NCBI GenBank assembly: GCA_031286695.1
Contig: JAITTY010000010.1
Location: 186,001-250,000 of the forward strand
Source of the DNA: Sphingobacterium sp.
Lineage (GTDB): Bacteria; Bacteroidota; Bacteroidia; Sphingobacteriales; Sphingobacteriaceae
DNA: 64,000 bases
Reading direction: 5' to 3'
Under the pieces are notes generated by a model. It saw nothing but the letters and a program-made list of their open reading frames with translations, had not been told where the DNA came from and made no database searches. Below, in pieces: positions 55,322 through 63,602 of this stretch. A program made the position numbers and the translations under genes. How positions within the stretch are numbered: position 1 is the stretch's first letter; the number at the start of each line of letters is the position of its first letter.

Positions 55322-56023
55322 ATGAATCATACTGAAATTACAGATAAAGACGTCATCTATGAAGACAATCATCTCATCGCGATAAACAAGAAAGCGGGGG
55401 ATATTGTGCAGGTGGATGAAACGGGAGACCTATCTTTAGAAGATATGGTGAAAGAATATTTGAAAAAGAAATATGATAAACCAAATGAAGCTTTTGTTGG
55501 TGTTATTCATCGATTAGATAGGCCAGTCAGCGGTATGATTCTTTTCGCAAAGACAAGTAAAGCACTGGAGCGTATGAATAAGTTTTTTCAGGACAGAACA
55601 GTGAAAAAGACTTATTTGGCGATTGTTAGACAACGCCCACGAAAAACCGAAGGGAAACTGATCAATTGGTTGGTTAGGAATAGGCAAACAAGAGTCACGA
55701 AGGCTTTCCCTCGAGAAGTGAAGGGCGGAAGTTATGCTGAACTGGATTATACATTGGTAGGAGAATTGAATGGGTTTTATTTGTTACGTGTTGAACCTCT
55801 GACAGGCCGTACCCATCAGATTCGTGCACAGCTTGCAGCAATGGGCTGTCCTATTGTGGGCGATAATAAATATGGATATCCAAGAGGCAGTTCTTTGGGA
55901 AGCATTTGTTTACATTCCCGTTCATTGATCTTTACACATCCAATAAAAAAAGATAAGATGGAATTGAAAGCGTCATTGCCGAAAGACGGTTTCTGGGATA
56001 AATTTGAATCTTTGGCGCGCTAA
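55322..56023 (+). CDS. RluA-family pseudouridine synthase
   Basis: The ATG at 55322 is preferred to the in-frame TTG at 55313. 233 residues, lacking an S4 domain. Catalytic motif HRLDRPVSGM with Asp66, then FAKTSKALERMNKFFQ, KTYLAIV, and the late LTGRTHQIRAQLAAMGCPIVGDNKYG. It isomerises uridine in RNA (rRNA or tRNA site not predictable, RluA/TruC-like by length). Single gene or first of a set with the small genes after it, but the next gene seems to have its own promoter. Confidence 0.93.
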   Translation: MNHTEITDKDVIYEDNHLIAINKKAGDIVQVDETGDLSLEDMVKEYLKKKYDKPNEAFVGVIHRLDRPVSGMILFAKTSKALERMNKFFQDRTVKKTYLAIVRQRPRKTEGKLINWLVRNRQTRVTKAFPREVKGGSYAELDYTLVGELNGFYLLRVEPLTGRTHQIRAQLAAMGCPIVGDNKYGYPRGSSLGSICLHSRSLIFTHPIKKDKMELKASLPKDGFWDKFESLAR

Positions 56024-56038
56024 TCGTTAAAATTTCAG

Positions 56039-56046
56039 TACCTTTG
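56039..56046 (+). promoter_or_regulatory. TANNTTTG -7 element, near-leaderless
   Basis: TACCTTTG ends 4 nt before the ATG at 56051 and matches the Bacteroidota -7 consensus exactly. A TTG lies about 24 nt upstream (in TTTGGCGCGC). The transcript start would fall at or near the ATG. Confidence 0.5.
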
Positions 56047-56050
56047 CCTT

Positions 56051-56314
56051 ATGAAATGGTTTAAATATTTACTCCTAATATTTACCTTAAGCTGCTCAGC
56101 TGTATCTGTTTCTTACGGACAGTGTGCAATGTGTACATTGAACGCTGAAAATTCTACGAAGGAAGGAAATATGCAAGGAAGAGGGCTGAATGACGGTATC
56201 TTATTTCTATTGGTAATACCTTATCTGGCCGCTGCAGGCCTTGGCTACTTGTGGTATAAAAAATATCGTAAGAAGAGCCCTGTTACAAAGAAATTCGTAA
56301 ACGAAATAAAATAG
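56051..56314 (+). CDS. small membrane protein with CAMC motif
   Basis: An 87-residue protein: signal peptide ending near VSYGQ, then mature QCAMCTLNAENSTKEGN, then a membrane helix (ILFLLVIPYLAAAGLGYLWY) and a basic tail (KKYRKKSPVTKKF). The periplasmic CxxC near the membrane could bind metal or be redox active. I recognise it only as a conserved Bacteroidota small membrane protein of unknown function. It shares a short operon with the DUF983 gene 7 bp downstream, which also carries CxxC motifs. Confidence 0.75.
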   Translation: MKWFKYLLLIFTLSCSAVSVSYGQCAMCTLNAENSTKEGNMQGRGLNDGILFLLVIPYLAAAGLGYLWYKKYRKKSPVTKKFVNEIK

Positions 56315-56321
56315 ATTTTTA

Positions 56322-56774
56322 ATGCCTACATCCAAATTTCATGCGATGATACATTCCAAATGTCCCAAGTGTCATGTCGGTAATGTATTTGTAGGGAAGG
56401 TATATAGTTTGCATAAGCAGCATATGAATGATACATGTCCACACTGTGGTGTCAAGTATGAGGTTGAACCCGGGTATTTCTATGCGGCTATGTATGTGAG
56501 TTATGCTTTGTCTGTGGCAGAGATTGTTACGGTGTCCGTTGCTATCGCAGTTTTGACAGGAAGTGAGTCTCCATGGTTATATCTGATAGGCTTGGCTGTA
56601 ACCATTTTGGTGTTTGCTCCTTTCAATTTTAGATATGCTCGTTTAATATTACTTCATTTTTTAACGCCAAAGATCAGTTATGATCCGCGCTATGAATTGG
56701 CGGTAGAGATAGGTGAAAAGAATACGAAGAGCCTAAAAGAAGAAAGTAACGATCTTGATGATATAAAAAAATAA
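56322..56774 (+). CDS. DUF983 zinc-ribbon membrane protein
   Basis: A 150-residue protein with an N-terminal zinc ribbon (CPKC with Cys14/17; CPHC with Cys39/42) and two membrane helices (YVSYALSVAEIVTVSVAIAVL and LIGLAVTILVFAPFNFRYA), ending in a charged cytoplasmic tail. Full length for DUF983. Function unknown. In the same transcript as the CAMC protein. Confidence 0.93.
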   Translation: MPTSKFHAMIHSKCPKCHVGNVFVGKVYSLHKQHMNDTCPHCGVKYEVEPGYFYAAMYVSYALSVAEIVTVSVAIAVLTGSESPWLYLIGLAVTILVFAPFNFRYARLILLHFLTPKISYDPRYELAVEIGEKNTKSLKEESNDLDDIKK

Positions 56775-56808
56775 AAGAGCTCCTTAGAGCTCTTTTATTT
56801 TTTTATAT
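56761..56808. terminator. 22-bp bidirectional terminator overlapping both gene ends
   Basis: Perfect 22-bp arms (56761-56782 and 56787-56808) with GAGCTC core, CTTA loop and A7/T7 runs. The plus-strand stop (to 56774) and minus-strand stop (from 56795) both lie inside the arms. Confidence 0.93.
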
Positions 56809-57085
56809 ATTTCATGGTACTGTCAAAAAGGAAGACCTTGTCCTTATATGCTTCCAAAATAAGTTGCTGCAATGGGATTAGATGGACCTGCTGAAAATCT
56901 GCTATATGTTCTTCCGATGGGAGTATGACCTGAATGCAATAGGTCATCCCTTCATGTGGAGACTGGAGCATTTCTAAGAAATGCACTTGAAATTTTTGGG
57001 ATTGCACGATATTATCCTGAATCCACGAAACGACTTCCTGATGGATTGTTTCTTCTGCGATAACGGAGACATTGTATAAAAACAT
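56795..57085 (-). CDS. DUF4286 family protein
   Basis: A 96-residue protein from the ATG at 57085 (MFLYNVSVIAEETIHQEVV); the in-frame TTG at 57091 is part of a promoter element instead. It matches DUF4286, small ferredoxin-like-fold Bacteroidota proteins with the pattern LYNVxV...W, GMTYCIQVILPSEEH and VFLFDSTMKYI. Function unknown. Stand-alone, near-leaderless. Confidence 0.9.
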   Translation of the reverse strand: MFLYNVSVIAEETIHQEVVSWIQDNIVQSQKFQVHFLEMLQSPHEGMTYCIQVILPSEEHIADFQQVHLIPLQQLILEAYKDKVFLFDSTMKYIKK

Positions 57086-57088
57086 AAA

Positions 57089-57096
57089 CAAAAATA
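57089..57096 (-). promoter_or_regulatory. TANNTTTG -7 element, near-leaderless
   Basis: TATTTTTG on the minus strand ends 3 nt before the ATG at 57085. Exact match to the Bacteroidota -7 consensus; the TTG of the alternative start lies inside it. Confidence 0.5.
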
Positions 57097-57256
57097 CGCT
57101 ATTTTTCGACTATAAAAAAGAATCTCAAGGGCAGAACGTCGATAAGTTTGAATATTACATTTAATTACTATATCTTGTAAAAATAAGGTTGCATTTCATG
57201 CAATTCCGTATTTAATTACAATATTTGGAATAAATGATAAGGATGTATTTGGGATT

Positions 57257-59143
57257 ATGAGGATGAAATTTTGGATAGGTTTATTTTTTTCTGCCATGAT
57301 CATGTTGGGGTGTCAACGACATAGTGTTGATCCTATTCCAATAAATCAATTTTTTTCTACACCTGAAAAATCAAATTTTAAGATTTCACCAAATGGTCGA
57401 TTTATAGCTTATATCGGTCTGGATAACCATTGCAAAAATATCTATTTGATCGATTTGATCCATCAGGACAGCTCCAAGCAGCTTACTTATCAAAATGATA
57501 TTAATGTAAAATCTTTTGCATGGAACAATGATTCAAAAATATCTTTTCTGACCGAACAATCCTCGCAGGACAGTTTACGTTTATATGCTGTGGATATCAA
57601 TACAGAGAAAATTTGGCCTTTGGTTAAACCTGTTCGCGGACGATTTCGTTGGATTCATGCAATGGTGACTGGTGGTGATAGTTTTATTGCGGGAATCAAT
57701 GATCGAGATTCTTCGTTTTTTGATCTTTATCGGATTTATCTAGACGGACGGCCTAGAGAATTGGTTTTGCAGAATCCGGGGAATATGAGTTCTTGGGTGG
57801 TCTCTAATGATGGGCAGGTACGATTGGCGGTAGCCAATGATTCCGTACAGCAATCCGTGCTCTATAGAGCTTCCGAAAAAGAACCTTTCAAAGAGATTAT
57901 ACGATGTGATGTTGAAAGCAGTTTTACACCACTGGGTTATAAGGATAGTTCAAATGCCATTATTTACGCCTTATCCAATATAGAGCGAGATAAGCTGGCT
58001 TTGGTAAGTTATGATCTGGCAAATCAAAAAGAGCTAGGTGAACTTTATAGCCATAAAGATGTCGACGTAAGTCCAGGGGGGTATTTCACTGAACAGAATA
58101 AGCTATTGTTTGTAAATTATAGCACCTCAAGACAGAATAGACATTTTTTTGATGAGGCTACCAAAAAGAAATATGATCAACTGTCGAAGCAGATCGATGG
58201 ATTCGAGTTTCAGGTGTTGAACACAGATGTTTCAGGGGATAAGATCATTATCAAAACCTATACAGACGTAAATCCCGGTGGAATCTATTTTTATGAATTT
58301 TCGACACAAAAATTAACCAAGCTGACGGATAATAATTCAGACCTAAAAGACAAAGAACTTTCACCAAATGAATACATTACCTATACAGCAAGAGACGGTA
58401 TTCAGATTTCAGGCTATCTGACTTATCCGGTACACTCCAATCGCAAAGATCTGCCCATGGTTGTGTTGCCACATGACGGACCCAATGGGCGTGAAGTATG
58501 GGGGTTTGACAATGAGGCGCAATTCTTGGCAAATCGGGGATATTTAGTTTTTCAGATGAATTATAGAGGTTCAACAGGTTTTGGTAAGAAGTTTTGGACG
58601 GCGGGATTTAAAGAATGGGGTGGGAAGATTCAGGACGATATTACCGATGGGGTGAAGTGGCTGATCAAAGAGGGGATTGCTGATCGGGAACGTGTTGCTA
58701 TCGTAGGTAAAGGTTTTGGGGGCTATTCGGCGCTACACGCAGCTTGTTTTAATTCTGATATGTATAAGTGCGCCGTGTCTTATTCAGGATATACCAATCT
58801 GTTTACCTATTTTAGGGATATACCGCCTTATTTTAAATCTTATGTACAGAAAATGTATCAGATCGTTGGAAATCCGATTCGTGAAGCTGAACTATTCAAA
58901 AATATTTCACCGGTATTTCATTCAGATAAAGTAAAGATACCGGTGTTATTGGTACAGGGTGGAAAGGATCGGTTTAGTTCGGTAACCGATGCAAATCAAT
59001 TTGTACAGAAATTGAAGAATAATAATATTCCCGTACAGTACATCCTAAAGGAGGATGAGGATAGAACATTTAAGCGAGATGAAAATGTCTTTGGTTACTA
59101 TAATGAGTTGGAGCGATTTTTGGCGAAATATCTTGTAGACTAA
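57257..59143 (+). CDS. S9 prolyl-oligopeptidase-like lipoprotein with lost catalytic residues
   Basis: A 628-residue lipoprotein (lipobox MLGCQR). About 30-370 is a beta-propeller (SPNGRFIAYIGLD, VKSFAWNNDSKISFLTEQSS), about 385-628 an alpha/beta-hydrolase domain (GYLTYPVHSNRKDLPMVVLP, FQMNYRGSTGFGKKFWTAG, IQDDITDGVKWLI). The nucleophile elbow reads VGKGFGG, with Gly486 where S9 peptidases have Ser (GxSxGG). The Asp region is kept (VQGGKDRFSS). The His motif (DEGHGF in relatives) reads DEDRTF, with Arg603 in the His place. Two of three triad residues are missing, so peptidase activity is very unlikely. It lies 12 bp before a sensor kinase gene, hinting at a sensing or scaffolding role. Confidence 0.88.
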   Translation: MRMKFWIGLFFSAMIMLGCQRHSVDPIPINQFFSTPEKSNFKISPNGRFIAYIGLDNHCKNIYLIDLIHQDSSKQLTYQNDINVKSFAWNNDSKISFLTEQSSQDSLRLYAVDINTEKIWPLVKPVRGRFRWIHAMVTGGDSFIAGINDRDSSFFDLYRIYLDGRPRELVLQNPGNMSSWVVSNDGQVRLAVANDSVQQSVLYRASEKEPFKEIIRCDVESSFTPLGYKDSSNAIIYALSNIERDKLALVSYDLANQKELGELYSHKDVDVSPGGYFTEQNKLLFVNYSTSRQNRHFFDEATKKKYDQLSKQIDGFEFQVLNTDVSGDKIIIKTYTDVNPGGIYFYEFSTQKLTKLTDNNSDLKDKELSPNEYITYTARDGIQISGYLTYPVHSNRKDLPMVVLPHDGPNGREVWGFDNEAQFLANRGYLVFQMNYRGSTGFGKKFWTAGFKEWGGKIQDDITDGVKWLIKEGIADRERVAIVGKGFGGYSALHAACFNSDMYKCAVSYSGYTNLFTYFRDIPPYFKSYVQKMYQIVGNPIREAELFKNISPVFHSDKVKIPVLLVQGGKDRFSSVTDANQFVQKLKNNNIPVQYILKEDEDRTFKRDENVFGYYNELERFLAKYLVD

Positions 59144-59155
59144 AGGCAGCAGATT

Positions 59156-60814
59156 ATGAAAGCAGAGAAATATAGCTATCGAAAAAACTACGGCCTGTTA
59201 TTGATGTTTTTCATTGTAATCAGTGGCCTGTATATATTTGCCCTTTTTCTTTCCCGCAATTATACGGAGTCACATATTAAAAATGAATTTACCAATCGGA
59301 AATCGGAAATATTTGACCAGACCTTAGTCCCTTTCAATGATTTTTTTCAAAATAGAATTCCTGAGGTTTCCTTTTATCAGGGCTTTTTGGATTCGGTGCA
59401 AGCAGGAAAATATGCCTATAGTATACTAAGCTCGTACCCTTTTGTTCGGGAAATTGGATTTTTTGATTTACAATTTAATAATGATCACAATCTGAACTAT
59501 GGTTTTATTGTTAATAATCTTAGAATTCAGCCGAAAACCATTACTTTTTTTACCGTGTCCCGATCTGGCCTAAATAAAAATACGATTCGGGATCGCGGGC
59601 AGATGGGGTTGCATTCGGAAGAGATTAATAATATTGGTGTTAAACTGGCAACTTATATTGATAAATTGCAGCCGAATGCCAAACTTTCTGATAAGGATAT
59701 TCTAAAGGTTTTTTATACGATAAGACCGGGACAAATTACCTACCTTAATATTCCTAGGGTCAATGACCTGATTGTTTATAAGTCCATTATGGAGGGCAAT
59801 TTAGATCATACGGTGGGTTATGAACAGGATATGTTTAATTTTCAGATCGATCCAATGTATCTGGAGGTGAAAAATAGCTATTCAAATCTTTATGAGAAGG
59901 TCGAAATAGTTCCACTGGTAGGTGCTCCGATTACGCCAGAAAATGATGAGATTTCCACGGAGATGCCCTTGCCTGGAGCATTAGCGGATTATAAGCTTCT
60001 TTTTAGGTCGAGCAAAAGTTTTCTTTCTAAGGAGATAAACCGCAGTTTTTGGCCTGTACTGGGAGGAGTGTCTTTGATTTATATTATTTTAATTGCAATA
60101 CTATATTTAATTTATAGAAATTTAGAAATTAACGGAAGACTTTTTAAATTGCAATACGATTTCATCAATAATCTGACCCACGAGTTTAAGACGCCTGTAA
60201 GCGTTATAAAAATTGCTGGTAATAATATTAAGAGTGCACAGGTACTCTCTGATGAAGAACGGAAGATGTATGGAAATATATTAGATCAGGAGGCAGATCG
60301 ATTGAATAACTTGATGAACAAGCTATTGTCGTTTAGTCAGATCGAAAATAAAACTATAAAATTAAATAAAGAAGAAGTTGATTTGGAGGAATTTACCGAA
60401 AATCTAGTAGCTTCGTCAAGAATAAAATATTCGGATTTCAAGATTAGCACAAAAATTGATGTAAGGACATCAATGCTTGCAGATCCGGTATTGTTGAGCA
60501 GCGTGTTTCAAAATATGATCGATAATGCCTATAAATATTCGAAAGCGGGGCATAAAATCTTAGATATTGCGATACAACAAAACAAGAAGAATTTTGTTAT
60601 CACTTTTAAGGACGAAGGAATAGGGATTGAGAAGGCCGAGTTTAACAATATCTTCAAAAAATTTTATAGAATAAAAAGTCAATATAATCAGCAAGGAAGT
60701 ATCGGGTTGGGCTTGGCTTTCTGTAAAGAAATTACTGAGTTTATAGGCGGTGATATTACAGTAAAAAGTCAATTGGGACAGGGGACCACCTTTACCTTGG
60801 TATTTCCGGTTTAA
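59156..60814 (+). CDS. sensor histidine kinase
   Basis: A 552-residue inner-membrane kinase. Helix 1 about 12-33, a large periplasmic sensor of about 260 residues without a family I know, helix 2 about 299-320, HisKA with His342 (NNLTHEFKTPVSVIK), HATPase with N-box (FQNMIDNAYKYSKAG) and G-boxes (DEGIGIEKAE, GSIGLGLAFCKE). Full length. It pairs with the OmpR-type regulator 14 bp downstream and follows the pseudo-peptidase lipoprotein by 12 bp. Signal unknown. Confidence 0.94.
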   Translation: MKAEKYSYRKNYGLLLMFFIVISGLYIFALFLSRNYTESHIKNEFTNRKSEIFDQTLVPFNDFFQNRIPEVSFYQGFLDSVQAGKYAYSILSSYPFVREIGFFDLQFNNDHNLNYGFIVNNLRIQPKTITFFTVSRSGLNKNTIRDRGQMGLHSEEINNIGVKLATYIDKLQPNAKLSDKDILKVFYTIRPGQITYLNIPRVNDLIVYKSIMEGNLDHTVGYEQDMFNFQIDPMYLEVKNSYSNLYEKVEIVPLVGAPITPENDEISTEMPLPGALADYKLLFRSSKSFLSKEINRSFWPVLGGVSLIYIILIAILYLIYRNLEINGRLFKLQYDFINNLTHEFKTPVSVIKIAGNNIKSAQVLSDEERKMYGNILDQEADRLNNLMNKLLSFSQIENKTIKLNKEEVDLEEFTENLVASSRIKYSDFKISTKIDVRTSMLADPVLLSSVFQNMIDNAYKYSKAGHKILDIAIQQNKKNFVITFKDEGIGIEKAEFNNIFKKFYRIKSQYNQQGSIGLGLAFCKEITEFIGGDITVKSQLGQGTTFTLVFPV

Positions 60815-60828
60815 AAATAAATTTAAAT

Positions 60829-61527
60829 ATGAATAAAGACATCACTGTTGCTGTTATTGAAGATGATGAGAACCTACGGTTCTTGGTAAAACATCGGTTG
60901 GAATCCGAAGGCTATCAGGTCATCCAAAGTGGAAATGGGAATGAAGCAGAAAGTTTGATTTTGGAAAAAAGACCTGATGTGGTTTTGTTGGATTGGATGC
61001 TTCCAGGAAAAGAAGGCAACGAGATCTGTGAAGATGTCCGTAAAGCCGGGTTTGAGAATATCATTATCATGATGACAGCTAAATCTCAAGATGTAGACAA
61101 AATTGAAGCCTACAGCTTTGGCGTGACTGATTACATTAGCAAGCCATTCAATATGGATGTACTGATTGCTATGATCGATAATAAGGTGAAATTTTTCTTG
61201 CCTAAAAACAGTCCAGAAGTTTATAAATTCGGTCAGACAGAGCATCATCCTAATATTCATTCCCTGATACGTGACGGAAGGAAAGTTGAGCTGACCATCT
61301 TGGAAAATCGGATTTTACTGCATTTTTTGCAAAACTTAGGTCGGGAGATTACACGTGAAGAGTTAATGGAGGTTGTCTGGGGCTATAGTTCAAATGTCAA
61401 CACACGGACCTTGGATATGCATGTGGTTCGCTTAAGAAAAAAGATAGAGACAAATCCAGATAAGCCACATTATCTACAGACTGTGCGAGGCTTGGGGTAT
61501 AAATTTGTTGATGAGGAAGAGATTTAA
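60829..61527 (+). CDS. OmpR-family response regulator
   Basis: A 232-residue DNA-binding regulator. Receiver with acidic pair EDDE, phosphoacceptor Asp55 (VLLDWMLPGKEG), Thr in MMTAKSQD, Lys in YISKPFN; C-terminal winged helix (about 135-230; LTILENRILLHFLQNLGREITREEL, NTRTLDMHVVRLRKKIE, TVRGLGYKF). Complete; phosphorylated by the kinase encoded before it. Confidence 0.95.
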   Translation: MNKDITVAVIEDDENLRFLVKHRLESEGYQVIQSGNGNEAESLILEKRPDVVLLDWMLPGKEGNEICEDVRKAGFENIIIMMTAKSQDVDKIEAYSFGVTDYISKPFNMDVLIAMIDNKVKFFLPKNSPEVYKFGQTEHHPNIHSLIRDGRKVELTILENRILLHFLQNLGREITREELMEVVWGYSSNVNTRTLDMHVVRLRKKIETNPDKPHYLQTVRGLGYKFVDEEEI

Positions 61528-61548
61528 TTATATTTAACAGGTAAGAAT

Positions 61549-61578
61549 TTGTTTTGTTGAAAACAATTATTATCTTCG
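61549..61578 (+). promoter_or_regulatory. candidate greA promoter
   Basis: TTG (61549-61551), 19 nt, TATCTTCG (61571-61578), which matches the -7 consensus TANNTTTG at seven of eight positions. Start of transcription would be near 61584, ahead of the hairpin at 61592. Confidence 0.45.
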
Positions 61579-61591
61579 TATAGATTGAAAG

Positions 61592-61636
61592 CAAGACCAT
61601 GTTTCCCGACGAGGGTAATATGGTCTTGTTTCTTTT
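61592..61636 (+). terminator. hairpin with T-run in the greA leader
   Basis: A perfect 9-bp stem CAAGACCAT / ATGGTCTTG (61592-61600, 61620-61628), 19-nt loop, then TTTCTTTTTT. It may end the kinase/regulator transcript, or act as a leader attenuator of greA if the promoter just before it is real. Confidence 0.7.
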
Positions 61637-61670
61637 TTAAAATGTAGAAAATAAGAAAAAAGATAAAATT

Positions 61671-62144
61671 ATGGCAGAAGTAACTTATTTTACGGAAGAG
61701 GGATTGCGTAAGCTTAAAGAAGAATTGGCTTATCTGAAGACGGAAGGAAGGTCTAAAATTGCCAATGCTATTGCAGAGGCGCGAGACAAAGGTGATTTGT
61801 CAGAAAATGCAGAGTATGATGCAGCGAAAGAAGCTCAGGGACTTCATGAGGCTAAAATTGCCAATTTGGAGAATACATTGGCTACAGCTCGCTTAATTGA
61901 TGAGTCCAAATTGGATACATCTAAAGTTTTGGCATTATCGATTGTAAAGATAAAGAATAAGAAGAATGGTGCTGAAATGACTTATCAATTGGTTGCAGAG
62001 TCAGAGGCAGATCTTAAATCTGGTAAAATTTCTGTTAAATCTCCTATTGCTCAAGGTTTGTTGGGTAAATCGAAAGGCGATACAGCTGTTATCGAAGTTC
62101 CAGCAGGTAAAATAGAATTCGAGATCGTCGAGATTTCAAGATAG
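61671..62144 (+). CDS. greA: transcription elongation factor GreA
   Basis: A 157-residue, full-length GreA. The N-terminal coiled coil (about 1-75) carries EEGLRKLKEELAYLKT and ARDKGDLSENAEYDAAKEAQ with the acidic tip DLSENAEYDAAK that enters the RNA polymerase channel; the C-terminal FKBP-like domain ends in SPIAQGLLGKSKGDTAVIEVPAGKIEFEIVEI. It rescues backtracked polymerase by stimulating transcript cleavage. The HIT gene follows, a common Bacteroidota neighbour. Its leader may contain a terminator. Confidence 0.97.
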   Translation: MAEVTYFTEEGLRKLKEELAYLKTEGRSKIANAIAEARDKGDLSENAEYDAAKEAQGLHEAKIANLENTLATARLIDESKLDTSKVLALSIVKIKNKKNGAEMTYQLVAESEADLKSGKISVKSPIAQGLLGKSKGDTAVIEVPAGKIEFEIVEISR

Positions 62145-62207
62145 TATATATGTCGGTTATGTGCGGTATGCCATAACCGTACATCCGCAAATTAACTTTA
62201 TATTAAG

Positions 62208-62239
62208 AAGGTCGTGATATAGTAATCGCGACCTTTTTT
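62208..62239 (+). terminator. terminator after greA
   Basis: An 11-bp stem with one G-U pair (62208-62218 with 62225-62235), 6-nt loop, T6. A second hairpin CGGTTATG / CATAACCG (62154-62161, 62172-62179) precedes it. Confidence 0.88.
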
Positions 62240-62383
62240 GTTTATATTTGTTGGACAGCAGAAAAAACAAGGTATGGAAATGTTTTCGGTTAAATTTTTA
62301 ACTGTTGACCTACCAAGGGCTTCGTGTCTTAAAGTTTATATGCTGATTATTGTTTAAAAGATTTATTCCAAGATTAGAATAAT

Positions 62384-62800
62384 ATGTCGACAATTTTTTC
62401 AAAAATAGTTGCTGGGGAGATTCCAGCATACAAAGTGGCTGAAAGTAATGATTTTCTGGCTTTTTTGGATATCAGCCCATTAGCTAAGGGGCATGTTTTA
62501 GTGATACCCAAGAAAGAGACAGACTATATTTTTGATATAGAAGATGATGAATATATGGCGCTTTGGGTCTTTGCAAAGATTGTAGCTCAAGGTATCGAAA
62601 AGGTTATTCCATGTCTAAAAGTCGGCGTAGCCGTAGTTGGCTTGGAAGTAGCCCACGCACATATACATCTGGTACCGATTAATAAGATTAGTGATTTAAA
62701 CTTTGCTGGACCTAAATTGAGTTTGGGTGAAGACGAACTTCATCAAATTGCGACGAATATTCGCGAGTCTATCGTCAGCATAACTGCGCAAAATCAATAA
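62384..62800 (+). CDS. HIT family protein (nucleotide-binding)
   Basis: A 138-residue histidine-triad protein, full length. Start TIFSKIVAGEIPAYKVAES; first loop ISPLAKGHVLVIPKKE; active-site triad VAHAHIHLVPI with the catalytic middle His. HINT-type hydrolases act on nucleoside phosphoramidates or adenylates. Cytoplasmic. It lies downstream of greA, beyond a terminator; a TATATTTG element (62243-62250) could begin its own transcript. Confidence 0.94.
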   Translation: MSTIFSKIVAGEIPAYKVAESNDFLAFLDISPLAKGHVLVIPKKETDYIFDIEDDEYMALWVFAKIVAQGIEKVIPCLKVGVAVVGLEVAHAHIHLVPINKISDLNFAGPKLSLGEDELHQIATNIRESIVSITAQNQ

Positions 62801-62943
62801 TTAGAATAGATTATATTACACTTGATTTACGTTCATATTTTAGAAGAATGCTATATTTGTACTTTGTTGTTCCAAAATTGTACGAAAATAAGCGTGGAAT
62901 CTGTTCTAAAATAAGGACGCAACATTGATTTTTACTTAAGGTT

Positions 62944-63594
62944 ATGCACGAACTTTTGTTGTCATTTCAACAATTATTGAACCCAGAAGAGTTGTTAAGC
63001 TCTGGAGGGTTTTATCTAGTTATCTTAATTGTATTTGCTGAGACAGGTCTATTTTTTGGATTTTTTCTACCTGGTGATTATTTGTTATTTCTTGCAGGAT
63101 TATTTTGTGCGCTAAATAAGATTGACGTTAATATATACACGCTTTGCTTGGGCTTGTTTGTCGCAGGAGTGCTGGGGAATTTTACGGGCTATTGGTTTGG
63201 TTATCGAGCCGGGCCAATGCTATTTAAGCGAAAAGACAGTTTCATCTTTAAGCGAAAATATGTCGTGATGGCCGAAGAGTTTTATCATAAATATGGTGGA
63301 ACAGCTTTAATTATAGGGAGATTTGTTCCAATAGTTCGTACTTTTGCACCTATCTTTGCCGGAGTTGTAAAATTAGATTTTAAAAAATTTGTTCTATATA
63401 ACATTGCAGGGGCAGCAATTTGGGTATTGGTGCTGACTCTTTCAGGCTATTTTCTGGGTATTGAATTCCCTTGGATTATACATTATGTAGAGTATGTTGT
63501 CGTTGGTATGATTGTTATTGCATTTTTACCGATTGCAATCACGTTGCTTAAAAAGCGTATAAAGGATAAAAGAAACAAACAAAATATACAGTAA
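62944..63594 (+). CDS. DedA family membrane protein
   Basis: A 216-residue inner-membrane protein of the DedA/SNARE-associated family: IVFAETGLFFGFFLPGDYLLF, GVLGNFTGYWFGYRAGPMLF, YHKYGGTALIIGRFVPIVRTFAPIFAG (the signature GRFxPxxRTFxPxxAG) and several spans, then a basic tail. The family moves undecaprenyl phosphate or phospholipids between leaflets. TATATTTG (62852-62859) is a possible promoter element. The ppa gene follows by 8 bp, so they are likely co-transcribed. Confidence 0.94.
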   Translation: MHELLLSFQQLLNPEELLSSGGFYLVILIVFAETGLFFGFFLPGDYLLFLAGLFCALNKIDVNIYTLCLGLFVAGVLGNFTGYWFGYRAGPMLFKRKDSFIFKRKYVVMAEEFYHKYGGTALIIGRFVPIVRTFAPIFAGVVKLDFKKFVLYNIAGAAIWVLVLTLSGYFLGIEFPWIIHYVEYVVVGMIVIAFLPIAITLLKKRIKDKRNKQNIQ

Positions 63595-63602
63595 ATTAAA
63601 AA

